Source of the DNA: Caulochytrium protostelioides
Taxonomy: Eukaryota; Chytridiomycota; Caulochytriomycetes; Caulochytriales; Caulochytriaceae
DNA length: 45,342 nt
Direction: 5' to 3'
Assembly (NCBI GenBank): GCA_003615045.1
Contig: ML014261.1
Coordinates: 1-45,342, forward strand
A program made the position numbers and the translations under genes. The notes below the pieces were generated by a model. That model had not been told where the DNA came from. It saw only the letters and a program-made list of their open reading frames with translations, and made no database searches. Below, in pieces: positions 1 to 10,761 of this stretch. Numbering within the stretch: the first letter of the stretch is position 1; every line of letters starts with the position of its first letter.

Positions 1-14
1 TATGCTATGGATAA

Positions 15-593
15 AGAAAAGAGAAACCCACCGTCCGGCATTTTTCACGTATTGAAACTCTCCTGAGGAATTTACGCAGTGCGCGAAGAGAAAAGGAAAA
101 TGTTGATGCAATCCAGTCCGATCTAGACGACGCCATTTGGGAGCTCAATGCCGCATTAACGCTCACTCCTACAGAACTTCACCGCGTCCACCAGAGACTT
201 TATAATTACAACGAGAGAGCTTTGATTGGAACTTCTCATTCAGGAGCCGCTACTTCTTTATCTAGTCTCGCTAGGAAATTCCAGAAAGTCCAGACATTCT
301 CCAAGACATTGGTTGAACCAGCATCCTCTGTAACGCTCTTTAAAACACTGAACGACCAGAATGTCAATCGTGAACACGTCATAAGTCCAGTGCCTACTTC
401 CACAGAAAATGCCGAGAAATGGTTCAATGACTTCATGAGCGATACAGATAAAATCCGTGACACTCTGTCAGTCAACACACCACAGATACTTGGCAAACCC
501 GCTCCAGCAGAACGGTCTCAAACCCTCAAAACCGTACTTTGGAAGCCATCACAGTTCAACATCAATATTTTCAAGGACCATTTTCATGCGTAA
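15..593 (+). CDS. Partial hypothetical protein, probably a 3' exon
   Basis: An open frame runs without a stop from base 15 to a TAA at 591-593 (about 192 codons). A TAA at 12-14 and the lack of a good early ATG suggest that it begins at a splice acceptor or is cut by the window edge. The product is hydrophilic. Its first 60 residues look helical (AREEKENVDAIQSDLDDAIW), followed by a Ser/Thr-rich stretch. I recognise no domain. The stretch is clearly less GC-rich than the other genes, with A/T-rich third positions, so it may be transferred DNA or an ORF of a mobile element. It lies directly upstream of mobile element copy 1. A chance ORF is less likely given its length, but the function is unknown. 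Confidence 0.4.
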   Translation, partial: RKEKPTVRHFSRIETLLRNLRSARREKENVDAIQSDLDDAIWELNAALTLTPTELHRVHQRLYNYNERALIGTSHSGAATSLSSLARKFQKVQTFSKTLVEPASSVTLFKTLNDQNVNREHVISPVPTSTENAEKWFNDFMSDTDKIRDTLSVNTPQILGKPAPAERSQTLKTVLWKPSQFNINIFKDHFHA

Positions 594-649
594 CATCTCT
601 CTCTCTCTTCGGTACTGGTTTCATAACCTATATATCTATCACGTATGTT

Positions 650-2345
650 CTATATACAGACCCTCCCATGTGATGACCTAACACGTACACCTTGCCCTTC
701 TTGATGCCTCCCGGGGGGCCATGACGGAACCAGACCACATTCGGATTATCGCCGGATACGCCGACCAAAGCCTGCAAGCAGTCTTGCCCAGGGATGCGGC
801 ACAACGCCGCAGGCCTAACATACGAGGCCTTCTCTCAGCGCTGCCACATTGCCCGCGTCGCGCTGTCCGGCCTGCTGAAGCGATACTTCGACGGCGTCGA
901 GGACGTCATGGATGTGCAGCTGCCTGACCTGACAAATCTGAACTTCAATCGGCAGCTCATGCTGGGCGTCGAGGGCACCATCAAGCCAGATCTTCACGTG
1001 CGCAACTACTATCGGGACTACGTGCTGCTGGCCGCCAGATTGTCCATGCGGCGCCACCCCGGCGACACGAATATATACGTCGCCGGCGCGACCAAGTACA
1101 AGACCAATATGTTCAAGCGTTTCCCGTTCAGCTTCGAGACGCGGGTCAACAAGTAAGTGCGCGTCTTCCAGGCGGCCAACGGCCTGACGGACCCGCAGTT
1201 TATCTGGACGTTATCACGCATCTGCGGGTGGGAGCCGCGCCGAGACTTGGACACCGTCACGCGATTAGCCGCTCATGGAGCAGACGGTGGCTGCGCACTG
1301 CCGCGTGCTAGGCATCGCGGTGAACAAACAAGAGCCGAGTCGCTGGCTGGAAGGGAAGAATACCTTGCCCGACCTCGTGCGCCACGCCTTTCTCGTCTGG
1401 CGATATTTGGAAACCGCTGAGCAGCATGCCATCATCGTCGTGCCGGTGACTCAGAGAGGCGTCCACTTCATCACAATCGACACCCTCGTGCTCCATGGCT
1501 TGTTGGTGGGGCTGAAGCGGGTGGCCAGCAATGAGAAGGCCTTCAAGGCCATGACCCCGCCAGAGCGGTGGGCGGCCACCCTGGCGTTCCGCAAGCTGGA
1601 AGGCAAACCCCACACGTTCACTGGCCCCATTGACAGCGACGGGACTAGCGTGTGCGTCCACTTCGTGCGAAAGAAGATGGCCGGCGTCGTGCCGATTGTT
1701 ACGGCGACCCCCGGGGCCACGAACCCCTTGCTTGTCAGCCCGGACCAGACTGAACAGCCTCCGGAAGACGACCTGCCTCAGACCAAGCCCCCTCCGGGAG
1801 ACGACCGTCCTCTGACCGAGCACCCCCCAGGAGGCCGCTCCAATCAGACCAAGAAACCCTTGGCAATGAGCCTGGATCAGTACTGCATCATTGGCAACGA
1901 CCCAGGCCGAAAAAACATCTACTTGATGGCCATGGTGGGGCCCAAAGACCAGGTCGTCAGCTGGAAGCTGAGCCGGAAGCAGTACTATGTGGAAGCCGGC
2001 ACGAAACCCGCCCAAAAGCAGTCAGAGACCTGGCAGCGCAATCTCAAGGAGCCGCTGCAGCGGCTGTCAGAGGTGAGCTCCAAGGACACAGCGCTCGCCG
2101 CGCACCACCGCTTTCTGGAGGTGTGGCTCGCCACGTACGATCCGCTGTACGATCTGCCGGGCCGAGTTCCTGAGGCCGCGATTCGATTACCCGCAATCCC
2201 GGGCAAGCGCCCCTGCAGTCCGTGGTCGGCAAAGTCATCCGACGCTGAACCAGAATGCTCGCTGCCTCCGTGGGGGACCCCTGGGGGTCACCACCGAGGG
2301 CATGGTGTGCGTGTTGGGTCAGTATATCCGACCGTAAATAAATAT
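650..2345 (+). mobile_element. Fanzor/TnpB-like element, copy 1 (decayed, internally deleted)
   Basis: The left end (about 650-790) resembles the reverse complement of the right end (about 2195-2345) over roughly 130-140 bp. The best part is about 23 bases with 20 matches: GACCTAACACGTACACC at the left against GACCCAACACGCACACC in the inverted right end. Between them lies a broken plus-strand ORF with TnpB/Fanzor-like motifs. Bases from about 1553 to 2345 recur almost unchanged, inverted, at 24486-25283 (copy 2). The right end runs into AT-rich sequence. Its position about 215 bp before the ASF1 start puts it in that gene's promoter region. Exact ends and any target duplication could not be fixed by eye. 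Confidence 0.7.
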
Positions 2346-2420
2346 AAATATATAAAGTATATCCATAAAGCTTTGATACGCATCGTGATGGCCATCGTAT
2401 ATGTCGTGCTTTTTTGCTGA
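794..2420 (+). pseudogene. Fanzor-like RuvC nuclease, disrupted and lacking its C-terminal half
   Basis: Frame 794-1156 gives an N-terminal region ending in FSFETRVNK, where an in-frame TAA (1154-1156) stands where a Tyr would fit the family pattern R..KYV. The same frame continues to about 1268, then the reading shifts to the frame of 1275-2420. That frame has an FITIDT motif, a DSDGTSV motif near 1631 and IIGNDPGRKNIYLMA near 1890-1930. The DPG (Asp codon at 1899) fits RuvC-I of TnpB/Fanzor nucleases. RuvC-II, the CxxC zinc finger and RuvC-III are missing, because sequence after TYDPLYD (about 2145) joins straight to the 3' end. The stop and the frameshift could instead be removed by a 187-nt GT-AG intron (1153-1339), which I cannot exclude. 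Assignment to Fanzor rests on remembered motifs. Another RuvC-fold transposon protein is the main alternative. Confidence 0.55.
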
Positions 2421-2559
2421 ACACCGGAAACATGATTTTCAACCTTACAGCCCGGCCCGCTCCACTGCATCCGACAGGCCCGAATCGAATATCGCTTTCC
2501 CTCTCCAGGCGCTATATCCGCGTATCCGCGGCTCGCGTCGCGCGCTCCCGCTTGCCGCC

Positions 2560-3372
2560 ATGTCCGTCGTGACACTAACGAATGTCAATGTCCTGGACCC
2601 CATCACGTCCTTCAACGAAAATGTTCGCCTGGAGATCACCTTCGAGGTGATTGCGGAGCTGAAGGAAGGTAAGCTCACATCCGTCGCTGTGTCGCGTCAT
2701 CCATCCATCTTTCTGCCGCGATACGGAAAGCACGGTTTTGACGGAAAGGTTTATTTTCACTAAATAAAGGCTCACCCTGACGACGACTCGCATCATGCTT
2801 CTGATTCCACATGGCCCCTGAACGCGGCACACACGGTCTACGCCACACTACGACATACTCGGCGCACTCGGTACGCGGGCTATACGCGACATACTCGGAG
2901 TTGAGACAATCAACAGACCTGGACTTCCGATTGATTTACGTGGGCTCGCCCGACGACCCGAAGCACGACCAGGTGCTGGACCAGATCTCGGTCGGCCCAG
3001 TGCCCGTGGGCATCTCGAAATTCGTTTTCGAGGCGCCGCCGCCGAAGCTCGAGCGCATCCCGTCCAAAGACGTTCTTGGCGTCACCGCACTCTTGCTGTT
3101 CGCGTCGTATAAGAACGAAGACTTTATCCGCGTCGGATTTATCACCTCGAACGAGATCCCTGGCCAGGACCCCGAGACGGACCCGCCGGCCACCATCGAT
3201 CTGGCCAACCTGCAGCGCAATATTCTCGCCGACAAGCCCCGCGTCACGCGCTACGCCATCGAGTGGGACGACCCGCCTCAGAATGACGAGGCCCACCCGG
3301 AGAACGTATGTACCCAATTATCGCCGCAGAAGTCCATGGCCGCCGTGTAACCCGCAGCAGAGCGAATCCTGA
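2560..3372 (+). CDS. ASF1: Histone H3-H4 chaperone ASF1
   Basis: ASF1 binds H3-H4 dimers and hands them to CAF-1 or HIRA during nucleosome assembly in the nucleus. Exons: 2560-2668, 2917-3305, 3358-3372. The first ends in ...AELKEG/ and, after the 248-nt intron, the protein continues DLDFRLIYVGSPDD, matching the family junction LEWKIIYVGS. Further conserved blocks are VGPVPVGISKFVF, GVTALLLFASYKNEDFIRVG and LQRNILADKPRVTRY. The predicted protein is about 170 aa, essentially the conserved immunoglobulin-like core. The acidic tail of yeast ASF1 is almost absent. If the last 52-nt intron is retained, translation ends at 3350 with a different short tail. The start codon has a good context (GCCGCCATGT). 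Mobile element copy 1 ends about 215 bp upstream. Confidence 0.95.
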
Positions 3373-4663
3373 CGGCCACGCCGATGTCGATGCGCAACGG
3401 CGCGCGTCGCGTCCATAGAACGTGTCGAGGCCGTGCTCCCGCCATACGTGCACGCTTCCACGTTGCCACCTGCGAATCAGGTTGCGATTCTTACCGCCGA
3501 CGGCTCGGTTCTGCTTCGCCCCAGCTACCGCCGTAACGTATCGTCTCGCTTGCCACCGCTTGATCGCGGAGATGGTTAGGGCTTGCGGCACAGGCCGCCT
3601 CCGTGCGTTTTATCGTGGCGCCACTAGGGGGGCTGCTCCGATCGCGTTTGGCGCTTTTAGGTCGTTTCGATGTCGTCGAGACCCATCACTCACCTCGAGT
3701 GTTTTCTTCCTACCGGAACCTCTGGTTGTATGTGATGTGATGTGACGCGACGCATCGCCGCTTGTTCCAGTCGGCCGAAGGCCCATGACCTTTCCGCTCG
3801 CGGGTCATATTCCGTGCGACGCCATGTCATGATACCTGAGCGATCCCGAGCGATCCTGCTGCGGTAACTCCACATGAGGATGGTGGAGCTCACCAGAACG
3901 GCTGATGCCACTCGCGTCATCTGCGCTGCCAGGCTGCCCAACGAAACGCTGCATAGCACTCTCTATATATAGCGTTGCCGGGGGATAAAACGCTCCGTGG
4001 TCACCATGTTGCACCAGCGAAGCATGCGGTTGGTGCGCCAGCCAGCACTGCCATTCGCCACGAAGATCGGGACCACACCCTGGTCTACGCTTTCTGTACA
4101 CTCTTCCTCTCCCCTTTGTCTATATTACAATTCATGTTGTCATACATCGTACATTCACGACGATGTCTGTTGCAACGCGGACGACCGATGGAGCATACTG
4201 CTACAGCTTGGAGTGTTGCATACAATACACTATAGCATTGAGAACGGGGCGTCCCGACCACCGTCAATCCTGGCTGCCCACCAGAGAAAGTACGATGAAT
4301 CAAGCCACTCGCACTGGCTATCCTGGGGGCGTGCCATCCCGCTTGCCTTTGGATGACCGGAAAGGTCCACCAATCGTGCGCTTGTGATGACAGCATCACG
4401 ACTTGCAACCTTACAGAACAGCCGGTGCTGGACTTCCAGCGGGTCACGATACGTCTGTCACCTAGCTCAGCTTATAGCAATCATAATTCATTTCTTTCTT
4501 CAGCTAGGCCCATGAACTCTTTGGCAAGGATTACAGGTGTCGTGACTTGACCTGTGGTGGGCTCCTCGCCATTGTCTCCATTTGTTTGACGGACTCTTCC
4601 GGCTAATCTTGCACCACACCCGACGCTCTGTTTGCCTACCCCGACCGGACACAAACGGGCACG
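3373..4663. other. Intergenic region, ASF1 to SND2
   Basis: About 1.29 kb without a convincing gene. ORFs on both strands are short and have mixed composition and no recognisable motif. It must contain the ASF1 3' end and the SND2 promoter. A TATA-like stretch (CTCTATATATAG, about 3960-3971) is present but lies about 700 bp before the next start. No tRNA or snRNA was recognised. Confidence 0.5.
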
Positions 4664-5855
4664 ATGGCCGGCGGCTCGGCTAAACGCACGCTGGACGGCA
4701 ACCGCCGCGCATTCCGGCAGCTGACCCAGATCCATGCGGGCATCACTGGCATCGCGCTGCTCGGCCGCTGGCTCGGGCACAGCTTTCCGACCACTCTCGG
4801 CGACATGGTCCTGCTTGTGCTGCCGCACGTGGTGATTGCGATGCTGACGAACCGACTCTACGGCATGGCGCGCCCTGTCTTCAACGAATACGGAAAACTC
4901 GACGATGCGGGTGTCAACCTGAATGACCGCGGCGGCACGATGCCATACTACTGGGACCTGATTTATCGTACGTTATCATAACCGTTGTTTCTCTCCAAAA
5001 CAAACCGGCTCGATCACGCCAGTCGTCATGGAGGAGATAGTACATAAAGACAAGCATCGCGTTCCATCTACTCATATGCATCACTCACCTTAATGCTGCA
5101 CATGCACATACGATGCCATGCCACGTCATGGAATGCTGCTTCGTGATTATATGCGTCGATTGTGGATGGTGCTCTTCATGTGCGAACGCCAACACGGCCG
5201 CGAACAGTCTCGTGGTTCTGCATCCTAGCCTCAATGTATACGTACAGTAAGTCACCAGCCACCAGATCTCTTCCAGACGTATTTTACCTACGCTACAAAA
5301 TTTTGCATGATAGTCATAAATGATCGCTGCTTCTTGAGCTCATCCAATCTGATCAAACGTACGCTATTTACAGAGGTTTACTGGATCTACCTGGTGATTC
5401 CTGGCACTGCGCTTTACAAAGTTTGGACAACGGTAAGTTGGCCATGGATGATGATAACGACACATCATGACGCTTCGCTCGATGGCTTTCTCATACACCA
5501 TCTTGGATTGTTGTTTTCGCTGAACTGGCTTTGCACTGGCTGGCACCACTTCTTGCGCACCCTGCGGATGTTTGGGCGGGTCCCGCACGTGGCGTGTGAT
5601 GACGTTGATACTTCCTCCTTCGCATGACGGATGACACCGACGATCGTGTTGTCCTTCCGGCAAAATGGATGACACGGAACCCTGCGGCAATTTTTTTGTG
5701 ATCAGCTGGTTATGCCTGTCATCGGCATGGTCAAGCGATCTGGCTTCGGGTCGAGCAAACCGCCGGCTGGCAGCAGCGAAAGCGCGCAAACCGATGCACA
5801 GAAAGCACGGCGCGAGCGTCGTGCTGAGAAGCGTCGAACAGTTCATGTGCGATAG
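4664..5855 (+). CDS. SND2: SND2/TMEM208-like ER targeting protein
   Basis: The family acts in the SRP-independent (SND) route that delivers membrane proteins to the ER. Exons deduced here: 4664-4967, 5208-5246 (39 nt), 5374-5432 and 5706-5855, joining in frame to 183 aa; human TMEM208 is 173 aa. The first exon has hydrophobic stretches ITGIALLGRWLG and MVLLVLPHVVIAML and the family-like ending PYYWDLIY. Joining gives LSWFCILASMYTY then KVYWIYLVIPGTALYKVWTT, the most diagnostic block. The last exon reads LVMPVIGMVKRSG and ends in a lysine/arginine-rich cytosolic tail (ARRERRAEKRRTVHVR). The phases of all four exons agree, which supports the model. It converges on CSTF2 with about 200 bp between stops. 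Confidence 0.85.
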
Positions 5856-6061
5856 GGACAGCGCACCACGATCGGAGAGACGGGCGAAACACCCAACGGA
5901 CCATCGACAGGGTGTTCGGATGCAATGTCGGCTTCCCACAATCCGTCTCCTCCCCAAGTATTACAACACCATCAACAAACACGAACACGACGCGTGCATC
6001 CCCCGGGCTACGGCGTTTGCAGACGTGGCGACCCCACGCGTCGCGGGCTTCATCGTGATGA

Positions 6062-7288
6062 TTAGCGCGGCGCGCCCATCATCTGCATGCGCAGAGCGCG
6101 CACCTGCTCTTGCTCGTGCGCCGGCAGCATCGCGATCTGCTCCGGAGTCAGCTGCATCACCTGCATCAGGATACGGCGCTGCTCGTCTGGCAAGCCTGCG
6201 GCATCAAAGCCAGGTGCGGGTCGGGTGCCCGGCGGCGGCGGCGGCCGCAACCCATATGGCGCAGGCGCGGGCATGTGGGCCGCACCCGGTGGGCCCGGCG
6301 GCGGGCCCGGGCCGTAGCCGGGCATGCCGTAGCCCGGGTAGCTCGGGTAGCCGGCGGGCAGACCCGGCGGCACGGGCACGCTGCCCATGCCAACCATCCC
6401 CGCGGCCGGAGCCATGGGCGGCTGCATCGGATATGCCGAGGCGCGGGGATCGGGACCGCGGGCGCGCTGGATCACGTCGCTGTCGACGAGGCGCAGTGCG
6501 ACCATGCTCTGGGCAAGGGCGTGGACGAGCTGCGGGTTCTGGGTGAGGAGGGCACGCGCATACGGCGTGTCGTGCTTCGCGTAGTGGCGCATCTGACTGA
6601 GCAGGTTCATCAGCTGGACTGAGGGCGCTTGGGCGATGGCCTGTTCGGCCATGGCCAGCGAGGAGGTGGGTGCCGCGGCGGAGGCGTGCGTGCGGCCTTG
6701 ATCGCCGTCGTCGGCGCCACCGGTCTTAAGCTGGACGCGAATCATGCGGTTGCCGATGGTATGACCGTTTAAGTTGCGAACGGCACTCGCTGCCGTGCTC
6801 GCGTCAGCATACCGGCAGAATCCGCGGCCCAGGGGCTTCCCGGTATCGCGGTTAAACATCAATCTGGAGACACACAAGACCAAGAGAGGGGCATACCATA
6901 CCGCATTGGCCACGACGTTCAGGGTGAGTGGGTCTGAAAAAGTATGCAGCACGGCGAGAAAACAAGCTGAAGGTGGATGTGAACGAATTGGGCCGTCACT
7001 CGCTGTCACTCTAACAACAAGTCACTTACTTGAGCTGTTCAACCTTGCCGACTTCTGAAAAGATGTCGGTGAGCTGCGTTTCCGTCACATCATCTACGAA
7101 ACGCATTGATCATTGATCGAGAGAATGAGCCATTATCACACGCTGAGAGTTAGTCTTCCATGATCGACAAACCACCAACGAGACAGAGGCGATCCGTTAC
7201 ATTCCCAATGGGGACAGCAAGAGGCGTCAATCAACTTACATGGCAGGTTTCCAACTACGTGATTTTCGGAGGGACGGATCAGGTGCAT
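6062..7288 (-). CDS. CSTF2: Cleavage stimulation factor subunit 2 (CstF-64)
   Basis: CstF-64 binds the G/U-rich element downstream of poly(A) sites during mRNA 3'-end cleavage. Exons on the minus strand: 7288-7240, 7093-7030 and 6863-6062, giving 304 aa in frame. The N-terminal RRM spans the introns: RNP2-like HVVGNLPY, then DVTETQLTDIFSEVGKVEQL, then LMFNRDTGKPLGRGFCRYAD containing RNP1. The hinge domain follows (LMNLLSQMRHYAKHDTPYAR and ALLTQNPQLVHALAQSMV), then a Pro/Gly-rich linker. The C-terminal helical Pcf11-binding domain is LMQVMQLTPEQIAMLPAHEQ. The linker is short compared with human CSTF2. The start MHLIRPSENH follows an upstream in-frame TGA; an extra upstream exon cannot be excluded. 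The yeast counterpart is RNA15. Confidence 0.92.
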
Positions 7289-8168
7289 TCATGCCCGAGA
7301 TAAACAGCATCAGCAAGGTACGTGCAAATGGCAGACAAGACAGCAAAAGGCAAGCCAGGACATTCATGGGGAGGGTGAGTGGCTCTCGTGGCAGGAGTCA
7401 TAGACAGGCCCCCTACTGTATTTAGCTGTTGACGGATGATCGCATGCGCTGGGCCACGTCCGGACGCCTCCAGCGGTCATCGGATGAGGTCACTTACTGG
7501 AAACCGTGCTGGTCTGGGCCATTGCGGCGCAGGCGAACTCTCAGGCGGCGATGCGGGAAGGCACAGGCTCTTGGGAAGCAACCGGAGCAGTCTCGCTGGC
7601 CGCGTCAGGAGGAGCGCGTAGTCGTCGTTTCGGTCTCAGAACGTCTACGGCGCGGGCCCCTCGAGCGTGGCGTCTCCCTTCGGTTCCTAAATAGAAGTCG
7701 TGACAGGCGGCGGTATTGATTGCGCGAGGTGTGATGGATGGCGGTGGACAACGGACGAGGCCCGGCGAACGAAGTCGACTGCACGTGGCGAAGGCGCTAT
7801 CATGGGATCGAAATCTCCGACGTGGTCGGCAGCGAACCACCAGTATACCCTTCGCCGGTTGCGGCGTTCCGATCATGGATCAGCGACGAAGGACGAGCGC
7901 GTTTCAGACCAGTCCCGACCAGCGCTCGGCCTGGCCTTCTCGCCGGGCTGTCTCCCCCATCGTGAATGCCGCCCAAGCACCCAAGAAGGACCCTGCCTGC
8001 CGCCTGAGCCCGCTACGCCACACACCCGTGCGCCACACACCCATGCGCCGCCCCGTCTCAAACCCTAGTTCGGCTCGTGATACCGTGATACTCGTGATAA
8101 GTCATTTCATCTAATAGCACCGGAATCTCGCGAAATCCGTATCAGTACCCCAATACCGCTGGGGTGTA
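7289..8168. other. Intergenic region, dynein gene to CSTF2
   Basis: About 880 bp upstream of CSTF2 and downstream of the dynein gene, both on the minus strand. ORFs in all frames are short, disagree in codon composition and show no family motif. The direct repeat CACACACCCRTGCGCC occurs around 8020-8053. I see nothing further. Confidence 0.4.
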
Positions 8169-10761
8169 TTAGTATCCTGATACGGCTTGCTCCGACAGCA
8201 CATGCTGGAGAGTCAGCCAGTCCTCGTTCTGAGGCCGGGGGAGAAACCCCACATCGAAGACGATAGCGGCGCCGGTCGTGGTGCCGGCGACGAGGCGGGT
8301 GCCGTCCATATTCCACGCAATCTTGTTCACGGCCGTGCCGGTTGAGAAGCGGAACGCGGGAACCTCCAGATCCGCGTTTAAATCGTAAAGCGCCACGCAG
8401 CCGCTCGCGTCGGCCGTCGCAAACACCGCCGGGTGCACGGGACTCCACTTGACGTCCATCACATAGTCGTCCATATCCTCAAAGGAGAGTAGCGGCCGCA
8501 GGTGACCGGTGGCGTCGTATGCGCCGCTCGCGCCGCCATCGACATACCCGCGGGAGGCCGAGCTGGCGCGCTTTCCCATCCCGCTGCTACCGGCGAGACC
8601 GGCCATCCCGCCGCTGCCACCGCCATTGCTCCCGCCGCCGTGCATGCCGACCGAAGGCCGTTTGACCTGCCAGAGCTTGACGGTCCAGTCGACGGAGGCG
8701 GTGAGAAAGAGATCCGAGAAATCGACGGGCCCGCTGACGGCGTGCATGGCGAGCGCCGTGACCATTCCCGCGTGGCCGGCATAGACGGTGTCGAGCTGGA
8801 TGCCGGCGCGGGTGCCGGCACGGTCGTGCCGCTGGGCCGCGTACACGGCGCCCTCCTCGGTGCCGACGTAGAACCCGGCGGTATCGTTGGCGCGAAACCC
8901 GATCGTCGTGATGGCGACTTCGTCGGTCTTGGGGTGTTGCGAATGCATGAGCTCGAGCACCTCCAGCGGCTGCGCAAGCATGTTCAGCTGCCACGCGCAG
9001 ACGACGCCGTCAGTCGAGGCGGTCACGAGCTGGTGAGTGTTCTGGGTCCCGATCATCTTCATGCTATAGACGGGATAGGTATGCCCGGCCGCGGAGAGCG
9101 GTGTCTGCAAGATCGGGAGCCGCTGGTCTGCGCGGATATCCCACACGACGATTTCTCCGGAGAACGTGCCGCCGACGACCCACTGCGGATGGAACGGAGA
9201 GAAGGTGGCCGAGACGATCGGGGAGGTCGCTTCAAAGACAAACTCGGGACGGCTCGGCATATGGATGTTCCAGATGACGAGCACGCCGTCAGCAGGGTTG
9301 GACGGATTGGACGGGTTAGACGCGGATGGCGCCGTGGGGTGTGCCGAGTGGCGAGCGGTATCAAACGATCCGGTCAGCGTGCCGGCGGCCGACGGCATCG
9401 ACGCCGGATGAGCGGTCGACGGCGACGGCGCGCCGGCCGCAGCGGCGGCGGCGGCGGCGGTTGAGGCGGAGCCCGACGCCGAGAGCGAGGATGCCAATGC
9501 CGGCACCGGTGCGCCTGCTGGATGCGAAGCGTTGGCGGTGGTGGAGTGCGGCGCGGCGTTTGAGGCGTTCGTGGCATACTTGGGCGGCGAGTAGACCACG
9601 AGCATGAGTTCTGGAAACTTGGGATGAAACTGGACATCGAGCACCGCGCGGCCTTCGGTCAGTGCGTGGCCGCCGAGGGTCTGGAGGATGTTCATCTGCT
9701 GGGCGGGGGCGTCGGCCGCAGCCGTCTCGAGCGTGGCGTAGTCGCGCAACGGGTCGTACGGATCGTTGAGCGTGCGCTCGATCAGCCGCGATGCGTGCAG
9801 CACGAAGCGCTGGAACGGCGGCGACGCGAGAATCGCCGCACGCTCGTCGTCGCTCAGCGTCGCCAGCACCGGCTGTGCTGTGAGCTCGGCTTCGGACGCC
9901 AGCGCTTCGTCGATACGGGCCAGCTCCGCATCCAGCGCTAGATCGACGGTGCTGCGCTCGTCCGCTGAGGCCGCGTCCGCGACGTCCGCGGCCCTCGGGC
10001 TCGTCGCGGCATTGACCGGCGTCGTCTGGATCGCCTTGCTGTACATGACAGTCTCCTTCGGCGCCAGATCGAGCATGGTCACCGCCTCCGAGAGCGTCAG
10101 CACGGCGCTAGGCAAACCCACATTCAGGCGCATTCGTGGGCATGCAGACGCAGACGCCATATCACGGATCACGATCACGGATTAGATATCAAATATCCAG
10201 CCACATATGAGTTCCCATCTAGCATAACGCCATAACCACCAAGGATCGCGGTCAATAACAACGAGTATCCTGAAAGACTTACCGTGATGCGTCTGTCCGT
10301 GAATCATCGGCTGGTGGGGATTCGTCATCGCCATCGCCATCGGCTCGCGTCATGGCCGTCTGTGGCGTCCCCGCCGCCGTCGTCGCCGTCACCGTCGCCG
10401 CGGCCGGGGAACGGAGGGCGGTGGCGCCGCCGTCAAGCGGCGGGACCTCGCTCGAATCGGCCTCACCGATCAGCGACGCGACCAGACGGTCGACCTCCTC
10501 ACGGTCATCGGCCGTCAGAATCGCCCACGGTGGCGCGTCGCCCGCGGCGCCTGCCGCATGCGATCCCGCACCGGATGCCGGGCCGTGTATCTGCTCGAGC
10601 AGGGCGAGCCGACGCGCCTCACGCGACCGCCGGAGCTCCGCGAGTTCGGCCTTTTTGCGCTCGAGCTCGGCGTGCCGCTGCGCAAACGACATTGCCGCCG
10701 CGGTCGTCGCGGCCGTCGTTGCACGCGTGGCGACGGCGGCGGACGGCGAGGACGCCGCCAT
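8169..10761 (-). CDS. DYNC1I: Cytoplasmic dynein intermediate chain
   Basis: The intermediate chain links the dynein motor to dynactin and carries the light chains. Exons: 10761-10283 and 10107-8169, 805 aa. The N-terminal charged helix (HAELERKKAELAELRRSREA) matches the dynactin-binding helix. After the intron, TMLDLAPKETVMYSKAIQTT matches the LC8/Tctex region whose animal form is REIVTYTKETQT. RLIERTLNDPYDPLRDY follows, then WD repeats (VLVIWNIHMPSRPEF; GEIVVWDIR; DGVVCAWQLN; DWTVKLWQVK). The GT-AG intron keeps frame (cg/c). Low-complexity Ala/Ser/Pro inserts after the LC8 region and a Gly-rich insert near 8580-8640 make it longer than the roughly 640 aa of animal chains. I chose the ATG at 10761; upstream in-frame codons include only non-ATG starts, and MSFAQRH at 10692 is an alternative. 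Confidence 0.93.

Noticed and set aside
1153-1174. 22-nt GTAAGT...CAG micro-intron in element copy 1
   Set aside because: Too short for normal splicing and does not restore the downstream frame.
8020-8053. Possible CRISPR-like short direct repeats
   Set aside because: Only two imperfect units without spacers, in a eukaryotic context.
8502-9464. 320-aa plus-strand ORF opposite the dynein gene
   Set aside because: It is antisense to strongly conserved WD-repeat coding sequence; a shadow of high GC.
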